This document shows positions 11,679-21,894 of a DNA stretch of 64,000 bases, one piece after another; the stretch's first letter is position 1, and every line of letters begins with the position of its first letter. The position numbers and the translations under genes were made by a program. This DNA comes from Gonapodya prolifera JEL478 (lineage: Eukaryota; Monoblepharomycota; Monoblepharidomycetes; Monoblepharidales; Gonapodyaceae), in contig KQ965813.1 of the NCBI GenBank assembly GCA_001574975.1, positions 110,370 to 174,369 of the forward strand. The letters are read 5' to 3'. The notes beneath the pieces are model-generated. The model ran no database searches and was not told where the DNA came from. It saw nothing but the letters and a program-made list of their open reading frames with translations.

Positions 11679-12169
11679 CTCGATGGAAGCGCGGTGGAGA
11701 GTGTGAGCGTGGATGTGCAGGTTTTTGAAGGGGATCGATCTGTTGAAGCTTGTCCCCCTGTGGCCTCGGACCTGTTCGGATTCGTTGGCGCGGACTGATG
11801 AATCACCGAGCTTCAAAGCTGAAAAGGCTTTGAGCTACAGTAGATACTGTACTAAAAGGTACAGAATCACTTTGAAGCTCGTCCCTGAAGGGTACACTAC
11901 GTCTCGGAATGTACCGCGCTATCACATGTGGGAATCTATTAGTTGTCTTCTAAACTGTCAACTTCTCCTTTCCACAAAGAGTCACCTCAATATACTCAAT
12001 CCTTTTTTTGTTTTCCCATTTCCGAATGGCACATACGTCGCCATCGGAGACCAGAAGATCCTGTTAGAAGGAAAAGCACCGATTTGTACAGAGAGGACGG
12101 CCGGGGTTAGGTTAAGAGCGATCAAGAGCCTGTCCATACTTTTTTATGCGCTTTATATACTCCCCAGAA
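11679..12169. other. Intergenic / promoter side of the DUF2236 gene
   Basis: Upstream of the DUF2236 start and downstream of the enoyl-CoA hydratase stop. A near-direct repeat with the core AGCTTCAAAG / TTTGAAGCTC lies around 11808-11880. The open plus frame here (11713-12237) has no features and is taken as chance. Confidence 0.4.
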
Positions 12170-13743
12170 TTACACCACTAAAAGCTTTTCACGGTCCCCG
12201 TTCCTCGCCTTCGGTGCGATCCGCGACCAGTACATGACGTCTTCCTTCTCGCTGTCTTTGATCGGCGCGACCTGCTTAGATCCTGTCGCGACGGCGTTGG
12301 AAGCGGGGTCTGTCGAACTGGCGTTGCAGAGTGAAGTTCATTGAATCAGGCGAGTAGAGTACAACGTCAGGAACCAGTCCCTTCACGTCTAGAACCGTAC
12401 CTTGCCCGATATGCCGTCCAGTGAGAAAGTGAGCTCCTGATGTTGACACTGTTACCCAGCGGAATCAGCAGCCTGGTTCGCCGCCAATTTCATCATACGC
12501 AACTGAAACGGATCCTATACACGACAAACAAGTTCAAGCACACATCGCGTCATCACCGCTTGAAGTATGATCAAAACTCACCGTTTAGCAATGATTCTCG
12601 CCAACGCCGTCGCCTCCTCGTCCTCCCTCCCTCTCGGCACGACACGGTTCACGATCCCGAGCTCCTCGGCTTCCTCGGCGAGGATGAAGCGTTGGGAGAA
12701 GAGCAGTTCCTTGGTCTTGCGGATGTTGAGGTTGAAGTCCCAGGGGAGGGAGGTGAATTCGACTGTTTGGGGCGGCGGGTGGGGGAGGGTTTAAGAATAG
12801 GATGAGGGAGACTTGGAGACAGGAACGACGAAGCAAGAAAGGATAGAGGGATCGGATCCTCTTTTCTCCAGCTCATCGACTCATAGTTGCAAGCCCCAGG
12901 TTTACGTTATTCAACAACCATTTCGATTCCATCGCCGAAACAACTCACCAAGCGAGGGCATCAACTTCACGTCATCCGCGGCGATGATGATATCCGCGAT
13001 AGCCATGACAGGTGGTACACGACGTACTGTTATCGAAGTGGTGGGCGGTAGAAGATGTTAACTGGGAGGGGAAACGGTCGGCCCATCAGGACTTCAGCAG
13101 AACTCACCCCCTTGACGGCACAAATCAAGGGCTTTCGCATGTTCCACCATTTGAGGCACATATCGACGTCTGCGTTACGGTGACGTTGGGTCTTTGGGGA
13201 TGTAACAGCGCGACTCACCGAGATAGCTCCACCGTTCATAATCACCCCGGAACCCGTGTGCCTGGAGTTTGTTCACGACGGTGTCTTTCAATAGAGGGGG
13301 CGTGGGGGTGCTCATCGAGTGACGATGTTCTGTCCTCAACACAAATCTTCTCGTCAGGCGATCCGATGTCCACTGGAAAAGGAGTCTCCCTCTCCCCTCT
13401 TTGAGCACCACACGAACGAAACGTTGCGCTCGGTGATCACATCGCCGGAAGCAAACTGGCTCTGCGAGCCGGACAACGCACCAGGATGATAACCTTCACC
13501 GCGTCGTCATTACACGCAGCCGTGAACGCCGCATCGACCTCCAGCGTGAACGTCCGTCTGATGGGGTTCCGGTACTGGGCCCGGTTGAGTGAGATGACCG
13601 CGATTCCTTGACCGAATCGAAATGGCGTCAGAATGAACCCAGGGCTGTATCGCTGGCGGAGGAGAGGAGCAAATCACCGTCAGGTGTCACAGAGTAAGCG
13701 ATTTGCGTGAAGTTGTCAACGCGGGGCGTGGGGGCGGCCATGG
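12170..13743 (-). CDS. Enoyl-CoA hydratase/isomerase (crotonase) family protein
   Basis: Start MAAPTPRVDNF at 13743, stop TAA at 12170-12172, with seven or more short exons. Crotonase landmarks in order: GIAVISLNRAQYRNPIR with TLEVDAAFTAACNDDAVKVIIL (strand and helix 1 region); CLKWWNMRKPLICAVKG, the conserved KP-x-IAxVxG-like segment; AIADIIIAADDVKLMPS; and LAEEAEELGIVNRVVPRE, the classic GLVNxVVP stretch. The layout follows a fungal/bacterial subgroup in which a long insertion precedes the WR-x-PKP segment. The C-terminal exon ends with DREKLLVV. It probably acts on an acyl-CoA in beta-oxidation or a related pathway. No N-terminal mitochondrial signal or PTS1 is evident. Exon edges in the C-terminal third are uncertain. 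Confidence 0.75.
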
Positions 13744-14187
13744 TATGGGAGGAATCACGGCCGCTACAACATTTCTTGCCGATTATTTGGTGCAGTACCA
13801 AGTCGATGTATTCTCGAATAGAATCATTTTACGGTACCGATAACTGGTCACCATGAAGCATTTCGCGTCAAGTGCAGCCTTTTCTCCAATACATTACCTC
13901 CTCCAATCTCCCTGCCACGAATCGCTCCTACCCGTGAAGAAAAGATACGAAACGACAAGTGTTTTGTCGCTCTTCTTGCGTCCCAAACTCAGCCGAATCG
14001 GCCGTGGTCACAACTCCACGCAAACACCCATCACCACCTCAGCGCGGTAGCATTCATCGCCACTTCTCACCGCATCGCCTTCTCTGACTCCCTCGTCTCT
14101 CCGGCGCTCGCCACGACCTCGCAAGTGAACGCAACAACACACAAAACACTGCGGCCACCTTCCATCACTCACCCAGCCATCTAAAAC

Positions 14188-15063
14188 ATGCAGAGACCGA
14201 AGCCTGCAGCGAAGGGTCCGCCTGTTGACGTCTCGGTGAGTGCTTGCTGGGTGTTGTCTTTCCACCACGTTCTTCAAGACCCCTTTCACTCTTGCATTCC
14301 CTTCCCGCGACTCTACCTCGACCCGACTCGGTGCTCAAGAAACTCTCGGAGGAAGAGCGCTTGTTCTACCAAAAGTACGGAAGGCTGCCTCCGAAGAAGG
14401 GCGATTTGTTGGCGGGGAGGTTGAAGGTGAGTCAGAGGAAATGGGAGGGGAGGCGGAGAGCGTCGACGAGGAGACGGGCGGTGGGGGACGCGTGGATAGG
14501 AAAAACGTCGTTTCATGTCGCGTGGTGCGGGTGGTGTTGGTTACTTTGAGAGGAGGTGTGGGGTGTTCGCAAACAAACAGCAGATGCAGAAGGCATTCGA
14601 CGGTCACGGCGTCCGACGGGAGACCGAAACACGGCGAGGTCACACCAAAGCTCCATCAATGGACTCACTGGGTTCCCTCCTTCTCCCTCCTTCTCCAACC
14701 ACCCACCTCCCTCGTCTTACCACCTTCCCACCTCCAACCCTCCCCCACCCATCCACCAAGGGCACCGACCGCAAATTCTTCGACTCCGGTGACTACGCCC
14801 TCTCCCAAGCCGGGCGTGCCAAGCCCTCCGACGTCGGGTCCGCGCACCCCGTTCCTGACCGGATCCCGCACTCTGTACCCACCCACCTCCAAGTCACCCA
14901 GCCCGGTCATGCGACCGTGGCCGTTCCGTCGCAGGGTGCACCAGCAGCGCAGGGAGTAAATGGGTCGGGCGCAGGTGCAGGGCTGGCAAAGAGTACGGGG
15001 AGGGAGAGCGGTCTGGCCAAGGAGCAGAAGGAGGATGCCGCGGAGGATGAGGAGATGGCCTGA
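14188..15063 (+). CDS. Endosulfine / ARPP-19 / Igo1-like PP2A-B55 inhibitor
   Basis: Three exons: 14188-14235 (MQRPKPAAKG...), 14340-14426 (KLSEEERLFYQKYGRLP, KKGDLLAGRLK) and 14761-15063 (KFFDSGDYALSQAG...), stop 15061-15063. The protein is about 145 residues. FDSGDY is the invariant motif of this family. Its serine is phosphorylated by Greatwall (Rim15 in yeast), which turns the protein into an inhibitor of PP2A-B55 at mitotic entry or quiescence. The family block LSEEE...YGxLPxKxxLLxxxLK lies just before it, as expected, with a three-residue insertion (GTD) at the splice junction. The rest is disordered and Ala/Gly/Glu-rich. The function assignment is strong. Confidence 0.9.
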
Positions 15064-15780
15064 GAGAGTTGGGGAGGTGTGCGGATGAGAGACGATCAGT
15101 TTTAGAAAAATCGGTGTGCGAGCGGTCAAAGGCGACATGGCATGGGTGGTTCTTCTTTTCCGCAGCGGATTATAGGACTCGTCTGGAGGAGATTTCTGGG
15201 GATTGCCATCGGTGGAGCGGCAGCAAAGCACCTCAAACCTCAGCGAAGGTGGAGCTCAAACCCCAACGTTGCTCTCTCAATTTCCCGGATGGTTCTCTTG
15301 GAGGTGCGGATGCGATCCTGGTGCAGACGTTTGGTCGATTCCGAAAAGACCAGCATTTTCTTTCTTTTGGTGATGTGCGGTGTGAAAATAAGACGATTAA
15401 CAATGTAATTGAACGACGAAGGTGACCACTTCCAGCGACTTGGGCTGACAGGAGTTGGCAGTGAGGAACTCAGTGGTCGTAATTGAATCATCACCCCGCC
15501 AACGCACTTGGAATCCGATGAATTCGCAAGAAACAACAATTCTTGCGCGTAGAAATTAATAATAACCTCAAACAAACTGCTGTTGATAGTTTGCTCAAGC
15601 CAAAATAAGAAAGTTCTCCTTCTGCGGCCGTGGTAAAATCTCTCTCCCAAGGCCTGCAGTGAGTGAGCTTTGATTGAGAACTAGCTCCTGCATGACTATC
15701 AAAGCGAGGTCTTACAACACGTACTCCCTGCTCCCAAGCAAACGTTGCCTATCATTTTTGCGGATGTAGTCATGGGAGTG
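15064..15780. other. Intergenic
   Basis: Normal CpG content up to about 15775, then abrupt entry into the CpG-poor island. An open minus frame (15240-15650) has no recognisable features. Nothing else is seen. Confidence 0.4.
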
Positions 15781-15984
15781 CTGCCCAACCTTTGCAAAGA
15801 TTGAGCAAGTGATCTTTGCAGACTGAGTATGAGTGAGGGGTTTTGTAAGATGGGGCTTGAAATGGAAGTACAGGAGTTGGGTAAGAAGCATTAAACATGA
15901 CGTATCTATAGACTTCCAAGATGGTGTTCAAAGGGAGCAAAGCAGAGATTAAAGAACACTGTAGAGTGAGACACTGGCAAGGTG

Positions 15985-17356
15985 CTACGTGGCAGTGCAA
16001 TCATTCAACCATTTGTCTTCATCTGAGGCAACAGCAACCAGGGATGAAACATGAACAGACCTGGAGGTATCAACCTGGCCCACAACTTGATATTCAACAT
16101 GAATGGATTTCCCCATGCCGTTCATCTTCTCTTCCACAGCCTTTAGCACCTGAACCCACTGATCAGCACACTCCACATTCCCCAACTGAAAAACAATGTA
16201 CAACACCCAGATCTCCTCCAACATTCCCCCCATGCAACAACAATGTCTCTCTTGACTTGCTGCAGCAGCACTATTGGAGTGTAACCCATCTTGAGAACAA
16301 CCGTTTCCAAGGCAGGGAACAATTGAGAGACAAAGCACACAACTCTTGGCCAATCATATTGGTTGGTGAAGTTAGATGGCACATTCACTTCCAGACATTG
16401 AAGATTCAACAGTGGCACAGTAGCTTCATTTCCCCAATCCACTGATGTTATCAGGGCAATGTCTTTAGCCCCAAACTCCCTCAAATTTGGAAAGTGAGAG
16501 AGAGCATTGTTGATGCTTTTGCTAGGACCAGGAGTTGGTACTTGCAGTGGCCTGGAAACCATAATTGGGTTAATGTTGTGAGCTGATTGTCTGCAAAACT
16601 CAGTGCTAGCCCCATGATGATGCAATCCCAGTCCATGGCATCCAACTGAACCACCTGCACATTGGGGAACACCTTGAAAAGCCCCTTGTAGACATTATGC
16701 ATGGTGAGACAAGTCATCCATTCTTTGCCTTCAATTCCAACACAGGTTACAAAAGGCATTGGTGTCACTGCTTGATTTGCGTCTGCCAGTATTGTGAGCT
16801 CTGCACTGTAGACAAACACTTCAGGAGCAGCAACGGACCAGCTAAGAGCCTGTGTTGCAGGCCGCAACACTCTGTGCCCTTCTCTTAAAGCAGTGGTGTT
16901 TATTCTGGACACATACTTAGTGAACTCCCACCAAAGGAGGAATTTGATCCATGGTGGACAAGAGTCACCACAACAACAAGCACCCAGGAAGTTCACTAAA
17001 ACTGCATGCAGGCCATCTGAACTTACTGGAATGTTGTCCCTGCTCAGGTCTACTGTCATTTGGCCAGCAACAACTCTCCTCTTTGCTCCTGGAAACAGTG
17101 TCATGTCTTGAATCACCTTGCACTTTGCAAATAGCATGCCATTGTCCCCCTTCCTTGTGATGGAAATGACTGATTGATTATTGGCCTTTCTTGGATTAAG
17201 AAAGAGCTGGACTTCCAGAGGAATGCAACCCTCAGGGTCCAATGATGTCTGGGTGACATCAAGCCAGTACCAGCAGACAAGGGGCAATGTGGCAAGGATG
17301 GAAGTTGGAGAGGAGAAAAGCAAAATTCACATTAAAAGTTCTGGGGCAAGAGCCAT
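15985..17356 (-). pseudogene. Decayed F-box / leucine-rich protein gene
   Basis: Begins MALAPELLM at 17356. An in-frame TGA (17327-17329) follows, then ILLFSS and LATLPLVCWYWLDV, together an F-box (LPxELLxxILxFL...LVCRxW). The TGA stands where Arg (CGA) is common, so one CpG transition would explain it. The frame then stays open for about 280 codons with hydrophobic beta/alpha text (VFPNVQVVQLDAMDW). The leucine-rich reading continues in a second frame (SHFPNLREFGAKDI, VPLLNLQCLEVNV) and a third (LEEIWVLYIVFQLG) down to the stop at 15985. Some of these jumps could be introns, but I see no good splice pairs. It is a member of a host F-box/LRR family, probably dead. Confidence 0.55.
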
Positions 17357-17706
17357 TGGGGAGTATTGGGTAGATTGCTGTAATTTTTGTTGAGTAAGCT
17401 TTGGCTGCAGGTTTTGCAGTCACAATTTAGTCATGGTAACAACCAAATCTCCCTGCAAACTTGGAGCCTGGAACAAGACACGCAGATGTCAGTGTGGGAC
17501 TGTCTGGTGGGGCAGGTTGGTGGATGTGCCCTCTCCTGACTTGCAAGTAAATAAAAGCCCCTTCTCAATCTCATTCCTTTAACAGACAGACCTGACCAAC
17601 ACACCCTCTGACAACACTCAAGCGCTTGTTGTCACATCTTCAGCTGGTCAGGCAGATCCTGCCCCAGACAATGGTCTAAAAAGCCAAACTGGGCAATACA
17701 AGCATC

Positions 17707-19061
17707 ATGTCAACCCTGACAATCTCCAACAGACTGCAGGATGTCCTCACCAGTCCTCTTATCAAGCAAAGTTTTGGTGTGAACAAGGAAATAGCTATTT
17801 GGAGACTGCTGAGAGCTATTGGCATTGTCAATAACAAATGGCAACTTCTGGTAAGTTGACTCTGTTTTGGCACTCTTTATTTTAGGAGCAGAAGCAGCAC
17901 TTGGACATCTGGCATTTTCACATGCTTTCTGTGCCTTTAAACTCTGCCAGACAGTTGTGTGCTTGCCACCTGGACAAACACAATGGAGGCAAATTGTTTG
18001 GCCCAACTTTCCAAGTGCTCCTGTCACACTGTCTGCCTGCTTCCCACTCCTCTTGCTTCCCTATGAGCTCATTGCACAGATCAGACTCTTTTGCTCCAGA
18101 TATTATCTTGCATTCCCTACCAAAGCCCTAACCAAACACCTCCCAAGGATCTTTTCTTGCCCAATTGACATTTCTGCACATGTACTGACACACTTCTCCT
18201 CCCTGGAACAGGCCCTGGCAGCAGAATCATGCATTGGCTCTGTACTGGTGCCTACTGTCATTTTGCGACACCCCAATGTCAACACAACAGTTGGTAAACT
18301 CATGCAACAACTACTCTCTGTGGCATTGTCTTGTGGGAACCTCAACACAGTCAGTTTCTTCATTACTATTGGTGCTGACCTGCACCACTCAGGAAACAAA
18401 GCCATGTTGTGTGCAACCTTGGGTGCTCACAAGGACATTGTTGCCAAGCTTATTGAATATGGTGCAGATGGCAGGCATGCACTAGAGGCGGCAGTGCTAT
18501 ATGGCCAGATAAACCTTATGAATTAATTATTGTCAACTGGCATGCCCATCTTGCCTGCCAAACTGTGCAGTGCTTTGAATAATGACAACAAACCTGGGAA
18601 GGCAACAATGAAACTCCTCCTTGCAAGCCCCTTGGTGGCAAGTCTGACTGTTGAGGACATCTCTGCTGCAGTCATCCAAGCTGCCAGTGCAGGAGATGTG
18701 GAACTTGTCCAGATGCTAATTGAGGAAGGTGCCAAAATTCAACAAACCTGGGAAGGTGATGAGGCGCTTTCCAGTGCAGCCAACAAAGGGAATGCAGAAA
18801 TGGTTAAACTGCTGCTGGAGAATGGGGCAGATGCATTTGCCAAGGGGTGCAAGGCAGTGTTTAGTGCACCGTAACAGGCACAAAGCTGTGATCAAGATGG
18901 AGGAGAGTGGTATAGATGTGAAGGGTGTGCTTGAGGGACAATATGGCGTCTTTAATCAAGAGGAAGAGGACAATATGTGGGGATTTTTTTGCACTGGAGG
19001 AGGGAATGCCAATCTGAAATTGATCTACAAGTCACTCAAGTTCTGCTTACTGCACCTTTAA
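17707..19061 (+). pseudogene. Decayed ankyrin-repeat protein gene (possible F-box-like start)
   Basis: A first exon from ATG 17707 (MSTLTISNRLQDVL...NNKWQLL) ends at a good donor, GTAAGT, with an acceptor 35 bases later. The main frame (17867-18526) reads LLLLPYELIAQI, F-box-like, then ankyrin repeats: NLNTVSFFITIGADLHHSG, AHKDIVAKLIEYGAD. An in-frame TAA (18524-18526) is followed in the same frame by more repeats: GDVELVQMLIEEGAK and GNAEMVKLLLENGADAFAKG. The reading then moves to another frame near 18870 (HKAVIKMEESGIDVKG) up to 19061. It has one clear nonsense codon and at least one frame change within a repeat, so it is likely a dead gene. It sits head to head with the F-box/LRR pseudogene, 350 bp apart. 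Confidence 0.6.
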
Positions 19062-19464
19062 TGCATAGAGCAACCATGTACAATATTTTCCACCATTTTA
19101 ATTAAAAGAAGAAGAAGATTCACAACTTAGCGCCTCACCAGTGCTTCCCTCACATTTTTTTTATTTGAAAGGTGTACTTTGCACGGCGTGGAACAGTGTT
19201 GAAGTAGACACGTCGTTTTTGAATACTGCTTTGTTTCACAATTTAGTTACACAATTCTCAACCTCTGCTCTTCCAGAAGTTGGCACTCAATTGTGACGTC
19301 CACCACAACGGCAACTTCCGCTACTCACACGTTGCATTCCCGTGACTACTTCTGTAAAAACGGGAGGCGACGTTCTCTAGGGAGTACTATTGTTGACTTG
19401 CTTATGGAGATCGCCCGGCTGAATTATTCTCCAATTTAGCGGGGCTTTTCAAGTCCATGGGACG

Positions 19465-20462
19465 ATGAAAGGTCCTCTCCTGCACCTGCCAGAGGAGCTC
19501 TTCTTAGCCACCGCGCGCCTTCTCTCTGTGTTGGACCTCTTCTCCCTTTCTCTCGTGAGTGATGGGCTCTCCGTTTTTCAAGAGCTCCACCTATCGTTTC
19601 CAACGTGTCCTTCCAGACATGCCGCCGGGCCTATCTTCTGTCTCTCGACTCTTCGCTCCACTTGTCCCTTGATCTGGAGCCACTCCGATCGCTTCTCGAC
19701 GATGAGCGGTTGGGGATCCTCGCAACGACTCGGTTCTCTGGTGTCATCCCCGTCCCGCTCCGGAGCCCTAATGAAGCCCGCTTCGCTTTCGCGTCGGTCC
19801 GCTCGTTGAGTCTGGCGCGGTGCTCGAACCTGACCGATGCCGGACTCAAGTCTTTGGCGATGGCGACGCCACGTGGACTCCGGGAAGTTGATTTGTCAGA
19901 GTGTAGCAAGCTGACGAACGATGGAATCGCAGCCCTCTGTAGCGCCGCATCGCTCATCAGTGTCTTGAGACTGGCACGAATACCCGGAATCAAGGACACC
20001 GGGGTGGAGATGTGGGCGATCAGGATTAGGAACACCTTGGAGGAGTTGGACGTCAGCTGGACGGGTATTAGTGACGAAGGAATGGGGCTGATNNNNNNNN
20101 NNNNNNNNNNNNNNNNNNNNNNNNNNNNNNNNNNNNNNNNNNNNNNNNNNNNNNNNNNNNNNNNNNNNNNNNNNAGGTGCCCAAAGCTGGAGCGGGTATC
20201 GGCCGTCGCGTGTGAGGGAGTAACAGAGGCAACGTTGGACTTTTTGACGGACTTTTGGAGAGGTACTGGATATGAAGCCGAGGACACTCTGAACGAAAGT
20301 GGCCGACGTCGCTACGAAACAATTGCATGGTCGTACTTTAACGTGGCCCTGTGCGTACGCATCTCACAACGAAGGGCAGACGAATTTGGGAGGTTATTTC
20401 CTAGTATGACGTTTGTGTCGACGTTCTCTGGGTTGAAGGGTCAGGTGATGGCTACAGAATGA
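19465..20462 (+). CDS. F-box / leucine-rich repeat protein (AMN1-like repeats)
   Basis: Starts MKGPLLHLPEELFLATARLL, a clear F-box opening, continuing after a short intron (donor GTGAGT at 19555, acceptor CCAG at 19618) into LTCRRAYLLSLDSSL. Cysteine-containing LRRs follow: VRSLSLARCSNLTDAGLKSL, LREVDLSECSKLTNDGIAAL, LEELDVSWTGISDEGM, then, after 82 unknown bases, CPKLERVSAVACEGVTEATL. The C-terminus is not repeated. Such proteins bring substrates to SCF ubiquitin ligases through Skp1. CpG content is normal and the frame stays open across the gap, which contrasts with the decayed relative at 16-17 kb. The length is short for the family, roughly 315 residues including the gap. Confidence 0.8.
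20093..20174. other. Assembly gap (82 N) inside LRR region
   Basis: Run of N inside the LRR coding region. The frame stays open on both sides if the gap length is right. Confidence 0.95.
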
Positions 20463-20596
20463 GACCTCGTTGACAGTGAGAACGCAGCAGCAGCAGCCTA
20501 GGACGGACGTTAACTAAATTAGCTTTGGGAAAAGTAGGCACTTTACATTGCAACTACAAGAATAAATGTTGCTATGGTCAGTCAAACCGACTCAAA

Positions 20597-21774
20597 ATGC
20601 AAGTGCAGCAAGCAGCACCGGAAGGCCGCGGATACAAGTGATTTTCACGTCTTGGTTATGTCTTGGGTGGTAGCAGCTGAATTCTTCCACAGATTCATCC
20701 AGGAGATCACGCAGATGATGTTCGTGGCAGGGGAGTCGGGGTGAGCATCGCAACCGTTTCCCTCCATTCCTACAGGTATCGAAACCAGCTGGTTTTTGTT
20801 TGAACTCTCTCCACTCAGCGATCCAAATCCCGACACTGTGCGCCTCATTGAAGACATCGTTCGGTCCCAAATCATGTCCACTGTTCGGCAAGCCCTCGTA
20901 CAAACCCATCGACGCGGCGGACGTGCACTTTCAGTTGAGGATATTGTGTTTCTCGTGCGGCACGACCGTGCAAAAGTCTCCCGGATCCGGGCGTACCTCG
21001 GGTTCAAGGATGTCAGAAAGAACGCAAAGGACACCTCGTCGACCGTCGACCCAAACGCGGCCGACTTTGGAGCGGGAGCTGCCGGAGAAGATCCGCTTGC
21101 TGGACCTGCTGCGGGGCCTGCTGTGCCTGTGACGTCGTTCCGAAAGAGACGGGTCAAGTTCTCGTGGGATCTCCTTGCGCCGTATCAGGACGTGCTGGGC
21201 GAAGAAGAGGATGACGATGATGAAGATATGCTGCAGGCGTATGAGGAGCAGCTTGCGAGACTGAAGAAGGCGGACGAAATGACAAGAAGCATGACACAAG
21301 AGGAGGTGGGACATCTTTACCCTTTCATGCTCCCTCGGCACCAGACTGAAGTACATTCATTCCAAGTACATGTACTACTCCGAATGCAGACAAGCGTCCT
21401 TCACCTACAAGAAGCTTAAGCGATTCCGTGACTGGTCCGGTCTTGCCGTCCTCAACGACGGTCGTGCGCCCGAAGTCGTCGACATCCTGGGGTTCCTCGC
21501 CCACGAAGCCGTCGCGCGCCTCACTGAAACCGCGCAGGTCGTGCGCAAGGAGTGGAACGAGCGAGGAACCGGTCCGGGAGTCGCGGAGGGGTCGACGTCC
21601 ATCGCGGCCATAGACGGGGTCAGAAACGAAGGACCGTTCCAGGCCCCGCCGGAGCAAGAACGGCCCCTGGAGCCAGCGCACGTGCATGAAGCGTTCAGGA
21701 GGATGCAGAGGGTCGCGGTGCCGATGGGGTTGTTTAGGGGAGGACTTGTGAGGACAAGTTTGACTTTGACGTGA
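20597..21774 (+). CDS. SPT3: SPT3-like histone-fold subunit of SAGA
   Basis: Four exons. Exon 1 starts at ATG 20597 (MQVQQAAPEGRGYK) and splices into FIQEITQMMFVAGESG, restoring the family's YKFxQEIxQMMFVxGE histone-fold start. The next exon gives DPNPDTVRLIEDIVRSQI, RRGGRALSVEDIVFLVRHD and KVSRIRAYLGFKDVRKNAKD, all hallmarks of SPT3. An acidic stretch precedes the donor at 21304. The last exon opens with YMYYSECRQASFTYKKLKRF, and FRDW lies in the conserved C-terminal block. SPT3 is the SAGA module that helps place TBP at promoters. Length about 330 residues, normal for the family. Confidence 0.92.
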
Positions 21775-21894
21775 CTGGACGACATGGAAGATTGCATATA
21801 CAACCATTCGGACGTTCGTTGTGACATAACATTGTATATATATAATACTACATTGATAGCTCTCGGCTGCACATCTATAAAGCAACGAGGTGTA

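Larger units (their letters stand above)
15781..19080. other. CpG-depleted island
   Basis: I count 14 CpG dinucleotides in about 3.3 kb, against several per 60-base line in neighbouring genes (for example seven in 20881-20940). Two stretches of more than 600 bases have none: 16865-17480 and 17625-18265. GC content is not strikingly low, and TG and CA are abundant, so the bias is specific to CpG. Both genes inside are damaged. This pattern is that of long-term cytosine methylation with deamination, or of DNA from a CpG-poor source. Confidence 0.8.

Noticed and set aside
11713-12237. Plus-strand frame opposite the DUF2236 start
   Set aside because: It overlaps the coding start and upstream DNA of a well-supported minus-strand gene and shows no features.
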